This document shows, piece by piece, positions 17,977 to 27,652 of a stretch of 64,000 nt of DNA. How positions within the stretch are numbered: position 1 is the first letter of the stretch; each line of letters opens with the position of its first letter. Below the pieces are notes generated by a model that saw only the letters and a program-made list of their open reading frames with translations, did not search any database and had not been told where the DNA came from. Location of the stretch: contig JAIELW010000011.1 of NCBI GenBank assembly GCA_019752575.1, positions 62,001 to 126,000 of the forward strand, written 5' to 3'. A program made the translations under genes and the position numbers. This DNA comes from Xanthobacteraceae bacterium. GTDB lineage: Bacteria; Pseudomonadota; Alphaproteobacteria; Rhizobiales; Xanthobacteraceae.

Positions 17977-19614
17977 TCAAGCCTGCCGGCGAAGGAAGGC
18001 CGGGATTTCGAGGTCGTCCTGGTTTTCAGCCGGCCGGGCCGGGCGGCTGCCCGGATCGAGGAGATTACGGCCCTCAGGACGACGGGACGGCGCGGCGTCC
18101 TGCGCCACTTCCGGCATCCGGCGAGCCATTGTCTGCGGCGGCGTGCGCTCGTCCTCGGCGTCAACGCTGCGCGGCTTGCGGCTGAAGCTTGAGGCGAGTT
18201 TCTCGAGCAAGTTCATCTGCCGTTTCTCGACCTCATCGCCCGTTTCCTCTTCGCGGGCGCGCATCTGCTTCTGCGCCGGCATCGGGAATTCGTCGATGCG
18301 CGGCATCCGCGCACGGAACGGCGGACGCTCCGCCTGCTCCGGCACGTAAGGATCGAGATCTTCCGGCTGTTCGTCGCGCGGCGACAGGCGCTCCATTTCG
18401 TCGAGCAGCGGCTGGAAGAAGGCCGGACGGCGCTCCAGCGGACGGATCGTGACCTCGTCGATTTCCGCCGCGGCCTGCACGAAGTCATCGCCATAGACTT
18501 CCTCATAGACTTCTTCCCGCGGCAACTCCGGCTGCAACGAGAGCGGAATATGCGGAACGTCCGCGGTAAAGTTCGTCGCGCGCACGGACGGCGACGGCGC
18601 CGGACGGCTGTGGTTCGAGAAGCTCTCGCGATGCTCCGAAATGATCGCCGTTCCGTCGATGCCGGTCGCGACGACCGACACGCGCACGATGCCCTCTAAG
18701 CTTTCGTCGAAAGTTGCGCCGAGGATGATATTTGCGTCGGAGTCGACCTCATCGCGGATACGGGTCGCGGCTTCGTCGACTTCATGCAGCTTCAGATCGC
18801 GGCCGCCGGTGATGGAGATCAACAGGCCCCTCGCACCGTGCATCGTGGTTTCGTCGAGCAGCGGATTGTTGATGGCGTTCTCGGCCGCACGCAGTGCGCG
18901 CGCATCGCCGGAAGCTTCGCCCGTACCCATCATCGCCTTGCCCATTTCGCGCATGACCGTGCGCACGTCGGCGAAATCGAGGTTGATGAGGCCTTCCTTG
19001 ACCATGAGATCGGTGATGCAGGCAACGCCCGAATAGAGCACCTGATCGGCCATCGCGAAGGCGTCGGCAAAGGTGGTTTCCTTGTTCGCGACCCTGAACA
19101 GGTTCTGGTTAGGGATCACGATCAAGGTATCGACATGCTTCGCAAGCTCTTCGATGCCGGCATTGGCGAGCTTCATGCGGCGCGAGCCTTCGAAGTCGAA
19201 CGGCTTCGTCACCACGCCGACGGTGAGAATACCCAGCTCTTTCGCAACACGCGCAATGACAGGCGCTGCGCCCGTTCCAGTGCCACCCCCCATGCCGGCA
19301 GTGACGAACACCATGTGCACGCCCTGCAGCATGTCGCGCACTTCCGCGATCGCTTCCTCAGCGGCGCTCTTGCCGACTTCCGGATGCGAACCCGCGCCGA
19401 GGCCCTGCGTCGCTTCCAGACCGATCTGGATCACGCGCTTCGCCTTGGTTGAGGTAAGCGCCTGCGCGTCGGTATTCGCGACCACGAATTCGCAACCCTG
19501 CAGCCCCGCTGCGATCATGTTGTTGACGGCATTGCCGCCGGCTCCACCGACACCGAAGACGGTGATGTGCGGCTTCAACTCCCGGATGTCCGGCATCTGC
19601 AGATTGATCGTCAT
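17977..19614 (-). CDS. ftsZ: Cell division protein FtsZ
   Basis: FtsZ is the tubulin-like GTPase that forms the division ring. [15 protein letters not shown] is at 19-33 and the GTP-binding tubulin signature GGGTGTG at 109-115. The T7 loop [11 protein letters not shown] follows, then a long acidic/proline-rich linker (about 320-530) usual for Alphaproteobacteria, and the C-terminal FtsA-binding peptide [11 protein letters not shown]. The frame is open to an ATG at 19695 that overlaps the ftsA stop, but ATG 19614 has the strong site AGAGGTGA and starts where the family does ([15 protein letters not shown]), giving 545 residues. Confidence 0.96.
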   Translation of the reverse strand: MTINLQMPDIRELKPHITVFGVGGAGGNAVNNMIAAGLQGCEFVVANTDAQALTSTKAKRVIQIGLEATQGLGAGSHPEVGKSAAEEAIAEVRDMLQGVHMVFVTAGMGGGTGTGAAPVIARVAKELGILTVGVVTKPFDFEGSRRMKLANAGIEELAKHVDTLIVIPNQNLFRVANKETTFADAFAMADQVLYSGVACITDLMVKEGLINLDFADVRTVMREMGKAMMGTGEASGDARALRAAENAINNPLLDETTMHGARGLLISITGGRDLKLHEVDEAATRIRDEVDSDANIILGATFDESLEGIVRVSVVATGIDGTAIISEHRESFSNHSRPAPSPSVRATNFTADVPHIPLSLQPELPREEVYEEVYGDDFVQAAAEIDEVTIRPLERRPAFFQPLLDEMERLSPRDEQPEDLDPYVPEQAERPPFRARMPRIDEFPMPAQKQMRAREEETGDEVEKRQMNLLEKLASSFSRKPRSVDAEDERTPPQTMARRMPEVAQDAAPSRRPEGRNLLDPGSRPARPAENQDDLEIPAFLRRQA

Positions 19615-19694
19615 TTCGTCACCTCTTGCCGCGGCCTGGGCCGTGCTTACTGAACTCTCACTGCCGGGATACGCCGGCGCGTTGTCTTCGATCA

Positions 19695-21104
19695 TTAGAA
19701 ACTTTCCTTGAACCAGCGCCCGACGCGCCGGAGGTAGTTACCTTCATGCGGGGCTAACCTGCGCCGCGGTTCGAAATGTTCGCGTCCCGCGAATTGCGGA
19801 TACGCGGCGAGCCCGGCGGCAACTGCGAATGCCGGACCGTGCGCTGCGCGATTGAGCCCCGCGATTGCACGCGGCTCGGCCACGCGCACGCTCGCGCCGA
19901 ACATGCGGCTCGCAAGCTCGCCGACGCCGCCCAAGAGAGCGCCGCCGCCGGTGAGCACGATGCGCCGCCCGGTCAGATTGAGAACCCCCGCTTGCGACAG
20001 CCGCTCGTGCAGCATCTCGAAAATCTCGTCGATGCGCGCACGCACGATGCGGATCACCTGCGCGCGCGTGGTCGAATTGCCTTGGTCGTGCGCGATGCCG
20101 TCGATCGAAGGCACCATGATGAGATCGGTGTGATCCGAGCCGCCTTCGATCACGTCGCCGTAAAGCGTCTTGATGCGCTCGGCTTCCGCGAGCTTGGTCG
20201 AAAGCCCGCGCGCGAGATCCTGGGTCACGTTGAAGCTGCCGACCGCGATGCCATCCATGTGCACACAAGTGTCGTTCACGAAAGCTGCGAGCGTCGTCGT
20301 GCCCGCGCCGAGATCGATCACAGTCGCGCCGAGTTCGGCCTCATCGTCGGAGAGCGCGGCGATGCCCGCGGCATAAGGTGCTGCGATCATGCCCTCCACC
20401 GAGAGATGGCAACGCTCGACGCAGAGAATGAGGTTCTGGAGCGCCGGATAATCCGCGGTCGCGACATGCAGATCGACCGCGAGCGTGCGGCCGAGCATGC
20501 CGCGCGGGTCCTGAATGTTGGAAACGTCGTCCAAGTGATAGGCGATCGGGATCGAGTGCAGCACCGCGCGGTCGCGCGCCGGCGAGCCTGTCTCAAGGCG
20601 AGTGTCCGGCGCGCGGTTTTTATAATACCCGCGCTGGCTACTCACCCAGCCCTCGCTTCGCTCATCTGGGTTCGTCAGCGCGGCTGCGCGCACCGAATGC
20701 AGGCTCGCGGCATCGAGCACGCGCGCAATGTCGCCGCCTTCGACCGAGCTTCCGGGAACGCGCACGGAGGCCGCAAAAGACTCGCTGCCAAGCCGGCCGC
20801 CGGTGACGGAGAGAATGGCGGACGCGATTTCGACTTTCGCCGAGCGCTCTGCCTGGTCGACCGCGCGGCGGATCGAATCTTCCGCGGCTTCGATATCGAC
20901 GACCGTTCCGGCCTTGATTCCGAACGCGCGCGTATGGCCGAAGCCGAGTACTTCGACCGAGTGCGTGCGGTTGCGCGGCATCTCGCGGCCGCGCTCGGCT
21001 TTGAGCTTTGCGATCACGCAGGCGATCTTGCTGGTGCCGATGTCAAGTGCGGCGACGATGGTCGAGCGCTTGTTACCCAACGGCTTCATGCGGGGCGCGA
21101 TCAT
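19695..21104 (-). CDS. ftsA: Cell division protein FtsA with in-frame palindrome insertion
   Basis: FtsA is the actin-like ATPase that ties FtsZ to the membrane. The 469-residue protein has [13 protein letters not shown] (phosphate 1), [14 protein letters not shown] (phosphate 2), [14 protein letters not shown] (adenosine motif) and a C-terminal amphipathic tail [12 protein letters not shown] that binds membrane. Residues 140-177 ([14 protein letters not shown] through TGSPAR) are not part of the family. Without them LHSVR joins DRAVLHSIP, which is the usual Rhizobiales sequence. The extra 38 residues come from a 114-bp double palindrome at 20574-20687. The ATG overlaps the ftsQ stop by four bases (ATGA). 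Confidence 0.93.
   Translation of the reverse strand: MIAPRMKPLGNKRSTIVAALDIGTSKIACVIAKLKAERGREMPRNRTHSVEVLGFGHTRAFGIKAGTVVDIEAAEDSIRRAVDQAERSAKVEIASAILSVTGGRLGSESFAASVRVPGSSVEGGDIARVLDAASLHSVRAAALTNPDERSEGWVSSQRGYYKNRAPDTRLETGSPARDRAVLHSIPIAYHLDDVSNIQDPRGMLGRTLAVDLHVATADYPALQNLILCVERCHLSVEGMIAAPYAAGIAALSDDEAELGATVIDLGAGTTTLAAFVNDTCVHMDGIAVGSFNVTQDLARGLSTKLAEAERIKTLYGDVIEGGSDHTDLIMVPSIDGIAHDQGNSTTRAQVIRIVRARIDEIFEMLHERLSQAGVLNLTGRRIVLTGGGALLGGVGELASRMFGASVRVAEPRAIAGLNRAAHGPAFAVAAGLAAYPQFAGREHFEPRRRLAPHEGNYLRRVGRWFKESF
20574..20687. repeat. Palindromic element inserted in frame in ftsA
   Basis: First hairpin: GCGCGCCGG (20574-20582) pairs perfectly with CCGGCGCGC (20606-20614), with GCCT/AGGC inside. 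Second hairpin: CCGCGCTG (about 20629-20636) with CAGCGCGG (20676-20683), and ACCCAG (20644-20649) with CTGGGT (20666-20671) inside. A short AT-rich stretch (GTTTTTATAATA) joins them. The length, 114 bp, is a multiple of three and leaves no stop codon. It resembles in principle the coding-region palindromes (RPE) of Rickettsia, but the sequence is not theirs. Confidence 0.8.
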
Positions 21105-21991
21105 GACGCCCCCTTCTTCTTCGCGGGCATGCGCTGTGCGTCGTAAGCCGCAGCGGCGGCATCGGACATGCGGACGACGACCTGGCCGGGGATGCGCAGG
21201 TCGATCATCTCCACGTCGCGCGAGAAAATCTTCTGGTCGCGCGAGAGCTTCGTGAGCACCTCGAACGCGACGATCAAATTCTGTTCCGGCAGACGAACAT
21301 CCATGCCGTTCGTCATTCGCAGATTCCAGCGCCGCTCGGCGACATAGACCGCGCCATAGACTTCGGCCTTGATTGCCGGGAAACGATCGAGCACCGAAAG
21401 GAAGTCGTGCGCGGCTTTCGCGGCGCCCGCACCGACCACCAGCGGAAGTTTTTCCGGCCTATCCTTCACTTCTTCGAGCACCGTGCCGTCACGCGCAACG
21501 ATCGCGAGCTTGCCGTCGCGCTGCCAGAGCGCGAATGCCTCGCGCTCGGTGACTTCGATCTCGATGCGGTTCGGATAGAACTTGCGGACCACCGCGTCCG
21601 CGATCCACGGATTGCTTTTGAGCTTGTCGCGGGCGGCATCAGCATTCAAAAGCACAAGCGACGTCTGTGGCGTAATTCCCGCTGCCGCGAGAATTTGCTC
21701 GCGGCGCAGACGGTTGTGTCCGCGCACGTCGGCCTCGGCGATTTCGAAGCCTGCAAAGTAAGCGAAGCGGTCGCCAACCGCCGTCATCCACTCGTTGACG
21801 GCCGGCATATGCCCGCCGCGCACGGTGCCGAGCGCAACTGCGCCGCCGACGATGAAAATCGTCAGCATCACTTCGGCTGCGCGAACGGATTTCCTGTGCG
21901 AGAGGTTTACGAGAACGCGGCGGAGGAAGAGCGAGAACCTGCTCGGAGACGCAGCGACAAGCACACCGGCCGGGGAAGCCCGGCGGCTCAT
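21101..21991 (-). CDS. ftsQ: Cell division protein FtsQ
   Basis: FtsQ is a bitopic inner-membrane divisome protein. With the chosen start it has 296 residues: a basic cytoplasmic N-terminus, one membrane segment near residues 40-58 (VMLTIFIVGGAVALGTV), the POTRA domain (FEIAEADVRGHNRLRREQILAAAGI) and the FtsQ beta domain (NPWIADAVVRKFYPNRIEIEVTERE). ATG 21991 overlaps the ddl stop as ATGA, which fits the coupling seen along the cluster. The in-frame ATG at 22021 adds ten residues but sits directly behind GGTGAG, too close for good initiation. Confidence 0.9.
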   Translation of the reverse strand: MSRRASPAGVLVAASPSRFSLFLRRVLVNLSHRKSVRAAEVMLTIFIVGGAVALGTVRGGHMPAVNEWMTAVGDRFAYFAGFEIAEADVRGHNRLRREQILAAAGITPQTSLVLLNADAARDKLKSNPWIADAVVRKFYPNRIEIEVTEREAFALWQRDGKLAIVARDGTVLEEVKDRPEKLPLVVGAGAAKAAHDFLSVLDRFPAIKAEVYGAVYVAERRWNLRMTNGMDVRLPEQNLIVAFEVLTKLSRDQKIFSRDVEMIDLRIPGQVVVRMSDAAAAAYDAQRMPAKKKGAS

Positions 21992-22908
21992 CGGTTCAGG
22001 GAAGCGTCCTCCAAAATCCATCTCACCAGTCCGCCGAACGACATGCCGCGATAGGCGGCAAGCTCGGGCACCAGCGAGGTCTCGGTCATTCCGGGTTGGG
22101 TGTTCACTTCCAGGCAGAAAAGATCGCCTGAACCGTCTGGGCGGTTATCAAAGCGGAAATCCGCCCGGCTAATTCCCCGGCAGCCGAGGGCGCGGTGCGC
22201 CTTAAGGGCCAGATTCTGCGCTTTCTGGTAAATATTCGGTTTAATCCGGGCCGGAAGAATGTGGCGGGAACCCCCGGGGGCGTATTTTGCCTCGTAATCG
22301 TAGAACCGGGTCGTGGATTCGATCTCGATCACGCCAAGTGCCTCCTCGCCCATGACGGCACAGGTGAGTTCCAACCCAGGGATATAGCGCTCGGCGAGGA
22401 GAAGTTCCCCGTGCTTCCAGTCGGGCCGGGTCAACTCCTGCGGGGGATGCTGGTGGTCTTCGGTGACGATGAAGACGCCGACCGAGGAGCCTTCGGCCAC
22501 GGGTTTCAGCACATAAGGCCGGTCCATCACGTGGCCCTTCGCAGCTTCCGCCCGCGTGACCACTTTTCCTTCGGCGACCGGTACGCCTGCATTGGCCATG
22601 ACGATCCGCGCCTGCGCTTTGTCCATCGCAAGCGCCGACGAAAGCACGCCGGAATGGGTGTACGGGATACCGAGCACCTCGAGCACGCCCTGAATGGTGC
22701 CGTCTTCGCCCGGAACGCCGTGCAGAACGTTGAACGCCACGTCGGGTTTTAGCTTCGCCAACACTTCCGCGATGTCGCGTTTCACATCGACACGCGTGAC
22801 GCGATAGCCCTCGCCTTCCAATGCGTCGGCGCAGGCCTTGCCGGAGCGTAGCGAAACTTCGCGCTCCGCCGACCAGCCGCCCATGAGAACCGCAACATGC
22901 TTGGTCAT
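21988..22908 (-). CDS. ddl: D-alanine--D-alanine ligase
   Basis: Ddl joins two D-alanines with ATP for the peptidoglycan precursor. The 306-residue ATP-grasp protein has [15 protein letters not shown] at the N-terminus, [16 protein letters not shown], the ATP-binding [14 protein letters not shown], and the C-terminal metal-binding [19 protein letters not shown]. The length is that of DdlB, the form found in dcw clusters. The start overlaps the murB stop (ATGA at 22905-22908) and the stop overlaps ftsQ. Confidence 0.95.
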   Translation of the reverse strand: MTKHVAVLMGGWSAEREVSLRSGKACADALEGEGYRVTRVDVKRDIAEVLAKLKPDVAFNVLHGVPGEDGTIQGVLEVLGIPYTHSGVLSSALAMDKAQARIVMANAGVPVAEGKVVTRAEAAKGHVMDRPYVLKPVAEGSSVGVFIVTEDHQHPPQELTRPDWKHGELLLAERYIPGLELTCAVMGEEALGVIEIESTTRFYDYEAKYAPGGSRHILPARIKPNIYQKAQNLALKAHRALGCRGISRADFRFDNRPDGSGDLFCLEVNTQPGMTETSLVPELAAYRGMSFGGLVRWILEDASLNR

Positions 22909-23837
22909 GCGCCCACCTTATCAGCGGGAACGCCGATGCGCTTGATTTCCCACTCCAGCTGCACGCCGGAATTTTCCTTCACGCGGCGGCGGACTTCCTC
23001 GCCGAGCCCTTCGACATCGGCGGCCGTCGCATTGCCGCGATTGATCAGGAAGTTGCAGTGAAGTTCGGAAACTTGGGCGTCACCTACGACAAGTCCGCGG
23101 CAGCCCGCAGCATCGATCAACTGCCACGCCTTGTGACCGGGAGGATTCTTGAAGGTCGAACCACCGGTGCGGCTCTTGATCGGCTGCGTCGCCTCACGCC
23201 GTTCGGTGATGTTTTCCATCTCCGCGGCGATCTCGTCTTTGTTTCCCGGCTTTGCCTGGAAGAGCGCCTGCGTAAAAATATATTCGTCCGGCACCGAGCA
23301 GTGGCGATACGAATAGCCCATATCGGCGTTCGAGAACGTCACCAATTCGCCGGAACGCGAGACCGCATTCGCGCGGATGAGAACGTCTTTCGTCTCGCCG
23401 CCATAAGCACCTGCGTTCATGCGCAGCGCGCCGCCGATCGCGCCGGGGACACCGCGATAGAATGCTAGGCCCGCGAGCGAAGCATCCGCGGCTGCGCGTG
23501 CGACTTTCACATCAGGCACTGCGACCCCCGCACGGACTTTCGTTTCGTCTTCGATAACGACATCGGCGAACCCACGCGCCATTCGGATGACGATCCCCGG
23601 CACACCGCCATCGCGCACGATCAGGTTCGAACCGAGACCGATCACCGTCACCGGATGATTGGGAACGCAGCTAAGAAAATACGCGAGATCTTCTTCATCC
23701 GCCGGGGTGAACAACACCTGCGCCGGGCCGCCGACACGAAACCAGGTGATTTCGGCAAGCAACTGGTTCGCAAGCAGGCGCCCGCGCAGTTTCGGCGCGG
23801 CGGTCTGCAGTTCCGGAAGCAGATCGGGAAACGCCAA
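22905..23837 (-). CDS. murB: UDP-N-acetylenolpyruvoylglucosamine reductase
   Basis: MurB reduces the enolpyruvyl group to make UDP-MurNAc, using FAD and NADPH. The 310-residue protein has [27 protein letters not shown] and [19 protein letters not shown] (FAD domain), and [12 protein letters not shown] with the catalytic Ser, as in type II MurB. The start is TTG at 23835-23837 with AGGAG six bases upstream. A REP-like palindrome fills the gap to murC just before this ribosome site. Confidence 0.95.
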   Translation of the reverse strand: MAFPDLLPELQTAAPKLRGRLLANQLLAEITWFRVGGPAQVLFTPADEEDLAYFLSCVPNHPVTVIGLGSNLIVRDGGVPGIVIRMARGFADVVIEDETKVRAGVAVPDVKVARAAADASLAGLAFYRGVPGAIGGALRMNAGAYGGETKDVLIRANAVSRSGELVTFSNADMGYSYRHCSVPDEYIFTQALFQAKPGNKDEIAAEMENITERREATQPIKSRTGGSTFKNPPGHKAWQLIDAAGCRGLVVGDAQVSELHCNFLINRGNATAADVEGLGEEVRRRVKENSGVQLEWEIKRIGVPADKVGA

Positions 23838-23851
23838 TTACGACTCCTACT

Positions 23852-23942
23852 CGTCATGGCCGGGCTTGTCCCGGCCATCCACGCCTTTACTGGGGCGCGG
23901 CTTTGAAGGCGTGGATGCCCGGCATAAAGCCGGGCATGACGA
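23852..23942. repeat. REP-like dispersed palindrome, copy 2 (between murC and murB)
   Basis: The same two-arm element as at 183-270 and 53332-53423: a CGTCATGGCCGGG arm, CTTGT, CCCGGCCATCCACG, a spacer, then CGTGGATGCCCGGC and GCCGGGCATGACG. It takes up nearly the whole 113-base gap between the murC stop and the murB start and would be transcribed in the dcw mRNA. Confidence 0.85.
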
Positions 23943-23950
23943 AGTAATTT

Positions 23951-25357
23951 TCATTTCGTCTTCGCAGCCAGTTCGCCAGGCAGCGCGTAAGCCCACTGTG
24001 TGATGTTGCCGGCGCCAAGAAGAATGACGTAATCGCCCTTCTTCGCGAGCGCTGCGATTTTGCCAGCAAGTTGCTCCGGCCCGTCGAGCGGCATCACGTC
24101 GCGATGGCCGCGAGAGCGTATGCCGGCGACCAGCGCATCGCGATCGACACCGGGGATCGGCGCTTCGCCCGCCGGATAAACGGGTGCCACGATCACATGA
24201 TCCGCGTCGTTGAAGCAGGTGCAGAATTGATCGAACAGCGCCTGCAGCCGTGTGTAGCGATGCGGCTGCACGACGGCGATGACCTTGCCTTGCGTCGAAG
24301 CACGCGCGGCTTTCAAGACCGCCGCGATCTCTACCGGGTGATGGCCGTAATCGTCGAAGATCATCGCGCCGTTCCATTCGCCGGTCTTCGTGAAGCGGCG
24401 CTTCACCCCGCCGAAGCCCGCAAGCGCCGAACGAATCTTGTCATCGTTGATGCCGAGTTCATGCGCGACCGCAATGGCGGCCGTTGCATTCAGTGCGTTA
24501 TGATGTCCCGGCATCGGCAGCTTCAGATTCTTGATGTGATGCTCGCGCTTGCCTTCACGCGCCTGAAACAGCACGCCGAAATGCGCAACGCCGCCTTCCA
24601 GCTTCACGTCTACGAGCCGTGCGTCGGCCTGCGGGTTCTCGCCGTAGGTAATGACGCGGCGGTCCGCGATGGTGCCGACCATGTCCTGCACCACCGGATG
24701 ATCGATGCACATCACGGCGAAGCCGTAGAACGGCACGTTCTCGACGAATGAATGAAAAGACTTCTTCACCGCATCGAAGGTGCCGAAGTGATCGAGATGC
24801 TCTGGATCTACGTTGGTCACGATCGCGACATTCGCGGGCAACTTCAGGAAGGTGCCGTCGGATTCGTCGGCCTCGACCACCATCCAGTCGCCTGCGCCGA
24901 GCCGCGCATTGGTGCCGTAGGCATTGATGATGCCGCCGTTGATGACAGTCGGGTCGAACCCGCCGCCGTCCAAGAGTGCTGCGACCATCGAGGTCGTCGT
25001 GGTCTTGCCGTGTGTGCCACCGATTGCAATGCAGGATTTCAACCGCATCAGTTCGGCCAGCATTTCCGCGCGGCGCACGACCGGCAGGCGCTTGGCGCGC
25101 GCGGCTACGAGTTCGGGATTGTCGCGCTTGATCGCGGAGGAAACTACGATCACTTCCGCGCCTTCTACGTTCGCTGCCTTGTGGCCGACCACGACGCCGA
25201 TGCCGTGCTCGCGCAGACGCTTTACGTTCACGCTGTCGGATACATCCGAGCCGCGCACGGAATAGCCGAGATTGCCGAGCACCTCGGCGATGCCGGACAT
25301 GCCGATGCCGCCGATGCCGATGAAATGGATCGTGCCGAGTTTGAGGGGAAGCTTCAT
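23951..25357 (-). CDS. murC: UDP-N-acetylmuramate--L-alanine ligase
   Basis: MurC adds L-alanine to UDP-MurNAc. The 468-residue Mur ligase has the Rossmann start [18 protein letters not shown], the P-loop [17 protein letters not shown], the central-domain [10 protein letters not shown] and the C-terminal [18 protein letters not shown] motif. It lies 18 bases downstream of murG, with only a weak ribosome site. The REP-like palindrome begins right after its stop. Confidence 0.95.
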   Translation of the reverse strand: MKLPLKLGTIHFIGIGGIGMSGIAEVLGNLGYSVRGSDVSDSVNVKRLREHGIGVVVGHKAANVEGAEVIVVSSAIKRDNPELVAARAKRLPVVRRAEMLAELMRLKSCIAIGGTHGKTTTTSMVAALLDGGGFDPTVINGGIINAYGTNARLGAGDWMVVEADESDGTFLKLPANVAIVTNVDPEHLDHFGTFDAVKKSFHSFVENVPFYGFAVMCIDHPVVQDMVGTIADRRVITYGENPQADARLVDVKLEGGVAHFGVLFQAREGKREHHIKNLKLPMPGHHNALNATAAIAVAHELGINDDKIRSALAGFGGVKRRFTKTGEWNGAMIFDDYGHHPVEIAAVLKAARASTQGKVIAVVQPHRYTRLQALFDQFCTCFNDADHVIVAPVYPAGEAPIPGVDRDALVAGIRSRGHRDVMPLDGPEQLAGKIAALAKKGDYVILLGAGNITQWAYALPGELAAKTK

Positions 25358-25375
25358 CTAATCCGCGCCGGAGAT

Positions 25376-26485
25376 TTACGGCGCTACTCCTGCCACCTTC
25401 GCGACCAGATCGGCAAGCCGTTCGGCGGCGTCGAGCCGGCCTTCTGCCTTTGCCGCCTTCGCAATCGCAGGCAGCCGCAAAGGATCATTGAATAAAGTGG
25501 TCAATTCCGAGGCCAATCGCTCGGATGTGAACTCATTCTGCCGGATCACGATCGCACCGCCGGCCGCCGCGAGCGACGAGGCGTTGGCGAGCTGGTCGTT
25601 GTCGATCGCATGCGGCAAGGGCACGAGGATCGAAGGCCGTCCGATGGCTGCAAGCTCGGAAACCGTGGACGCGCCCGAGCGTCCGATCACGAGATGCGAG
25701 GCGGCGATCTTCGCGGGCAAGTCGGAGAAGAACGGTGCGAGCTCGGCCTTGATATTGAGGCGGCGATAGATCGCCTGCGCTTCGACTAGGTCTTCACCGC
25801 GACTCTGCTGCACGACTTCGAGACGCGAGCGGAACTTTTCATCCAGCTTTCCGAGCGCACCGGGCACAATCTCGCTCATGATGCGCGCGCCCTGACTGCC
25901 GCCAAACACGACGAGCTTGAGCGGCGATGTTTCCGAGATCGCGGGGTACTGCTCTCGCGAAGCCGCAGCGACGGCAGGGCGAACCGGATTGCCCGTGCGC
26001 GTGGCTTTATATTCGAGCAAGGCATCCGCCGTGCGCGGGTAGCCGGTCGCAATTGCGCTTGCGAATTTCGCGATCAGACGGTTCGCGCGGCCCATCACGG
26101 CATTGGCGTCGTGGATGATCGTCGGAATAAAAAGGACCTTCGCCGCGAACATCGGCGGCAGCGTCGGATAGCCGCCGAAACCGACGACCGCTTTGGGCCG
26201 CAACTTCAGAAGCAGAAAAATCGAGCGCAGCGTACCAATGCCGAGTCGAAAAAATGTCAGTGCAAGCCGCAGTGGATTTCCGCCGCGCAGCGTATCCGCC
26301 GAAACTGCATGCACATCACCCGCCGGAAACTTGCCGAGATAATTCGAGACGCGGTGATCGGTTACCAGATCGACGCGGAAACCGCGTGCGACCAGCACAT
26401 TGGCAAGCGCTTCCGCCAGAAACAGATGTCCGCCGGTGCCGCCCGCCGCGAGCAGGATCAGCGGCGCTTTCGCGCCACTGTTCAT
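25376..26485 (-). CDS. murG: Lipid II synthase MurG
   Basis: MurG transfers GlcNAc from UDP-GlcNAc to lipid I at the inner face of the membrane. The 369-residue GT-B enzyme has LAAGGTGGHLFLAEAL, VVGFGGYPTLPPMFAA, the second glycine loop VFGGSQGARIMSEIVP and VIGRSGASTVSELAAIGRPSILVPLPHA with the UDP-GlcNAc contacts. The frame remains open far upstream inside ftsW, but ATG 26485 overlaps the ftsW stop (ATGA) and fits the family start. Confidence 0.95.
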   Translation of the reverse strand: MNSGAKAPLILLAAGGTGGHLFLAEALANVLVARGFRVDLVTDHRVSNYLGKFPAGDVHAVSADTLRGGNPLRLALTFFRLGIGTLRSIFLLLKLRPKAVVGFGGYPTLPPMFAAKVLFIPTIIHDANAVMGRANRLIAKFASAIATGYPRTADALLEYKATRTGNPVRPAVAAASREQYPAISETSPLKLVVFGGSQGARIMSEIVPGALGKLDEKFRSRLEVVQQSRGEDLVEAQAIYRRLNIKAELAPFFSDLPAKIAASHLVIGRSGASTVSELAAIGRPSILVPLPHAIDNDQLANASSLAAAGGAIVIRQNEFTSERLASELTTLFNDPLRLPAIAKAAKAEGRLDAAERLADLVAKVAGVAP

Positions 26486-27630
26486 GCGTGTGCGCCTCGT
26501 GCCGCGTAGTCTTCTTCGATGTCGCGCAGACGCGGATGCTTGCGCGTAAGCGCGATCAGCATACCCATGCCGAAGGCAAGCGAGATCAGTGACGAGCCGC
26601 CGTAGGAAACGAACGGCAGCGTCATGCCCTTGGCGGGAACGAGATGCAGATTCACCGCCATCGCGATCGACGACTGCAAACCGAACAGAAGCGCGATGCC
26701 CGCGATTGCGAGCCGCACGAACGGGTCTTCTTCGCGCGATGCATGCCACAACCCACGGATCACGACGAAAGAGAACAGCGCAACGAGGATCAGACAAAGC
26801 ACAATGCCGAATTCTTCCGCCGCGACCGCGAAGATGAAGTCGGCATGACCGTCGGGGAGAATGCGCTTCATGGTGCCCTCCCCTGGTCCCTTGCCAAGCC
26901 ATCCGCCGCGCATGAAGGATTCGATCGCGGTATCGATCTGAAAGGTATCGCCCGAGCCTGGATCGATGAAGCGGTCGATGCGCGAGCGCACGTGATGGAT
27001 CGAGTGATAGGCGACCCCGAGCGCGGAGAGCGCAGCACCCCCGATGCCCGCGACCCAGAGCCAGCGCAGACCGGAAATAAAGAACAGCGCGCACCATACG
27101 AGCGCGATCAGCACCGTCTGTCCGAAATCCGGTTGCCGCACTAGAAGGAACAAGACTGTGCCGAGCGAGAGAAGCGCGAGCGCCGTCGATGGCATTTGCG
27201 GATTGCGCTTTGCCTCGGAGAACACCCAGGCGGTGAGAACGATGAAAGCAGGCTTCAGGAATTCCGACGGCTGCAAACTGAAGCCGATAATAGAAAGCCA
27301 GCGCCGGGCGCCTTTGATCTCCGCGCCGATGAACGGTGTCAGCGCGACCAGCACGAAGCTCACGGCGAAGACGATCAGCGCAACGCGCCGGATTTGGCGT
27401 GCGTCCAGCAGCGATGTCGCGATCAGCACACAGACCGCGGGTGCAAGATAAAGCGCCTGCCGATGCACGAAGAAAAAGGGATCGACGCCGAGACGCGTTG
27501 CCAGCGGCGGCGAGGCGGCTAGCAAGAGAATGATGCCGAGCAGCACGATCGCAAACAGCGCGCCCAAAAGCGGGCGATCCACCGTCCACCACCATTCGCC
27601 GAACAACGTTCTTTGTGCGCGCGAAACCAC
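26482..27630 (-). CDS. ftsW: Peptidoglycan glycosyltransferase FtsW
   Basis: FtsW is the septal SEDS glycosyltransferase that polymerises lipid II with FtsI. The 382-residue polytopic protein has about ten membrane segments, the RWLSIIGFSLQPSEFLKPAF block with the Arg-Trp-Leu and QPSE motifs, the large periplasmic loop with GPGEGTMKRILPDGHADFIFAVAAEEFG (catalytic Asp region), and KGMTLPFVSYGGSSL. The start is GTG at 27628-27630, seven bases behind AAGGGGA. It lies 22 bases after the murD stop. Confidence 0.94.
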   Translation of the reverse strand: MVSRAQRTLFGEWWWTVDRPLLGALFAIVLLGIILLLAASPPLATRLGVDPFFFVHRQALYLAPAVCVLIATSLLDARQIRRVALIVFAVSFVLVALTPFIGAEIKGARRWLSIIGFSLQPSEFLKPAFIVLTAWVFSEAKRNPQMPSTALALLSLGTVLFLLVRQPDFGQTVLIALVWCALFFISGLRWLWVAGIGGAALSALGVAYHSIHHVRSRIDRFIDPGSGDTFQIDTAIESFMRGGWLGKGPGEGTMKRILPDGHADFIFAVAAEEFGIVLCLILVALFSFVVIRGLWHASREEDPFVRLAIAGIALLFGLQSSIAMAVNLHLVPAKGMTLPFVSYGGSSLISLAFGMGMLIALTRKHPRLRDIEEDYAARGAHA

Positions 27631-27652
27631 TCGTCCGTCCCCTTAACCGTTG

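Noticed and set aside
19615-19695. 27-residue N-terminal extension of FtsZ
   Set aside because: The internal ATG at 19614 has AGAGGTGA and matches the family start; the upstream ATG lacks a ribosome site and would add an unconserved acidic tail.
26486-27595. N-terminal extension of the murG frame through ftsW
   Set aside because: The extra ~370 residues are ftsW read in another frame; the ATGA overlap at 26482-26485 gives the true start.
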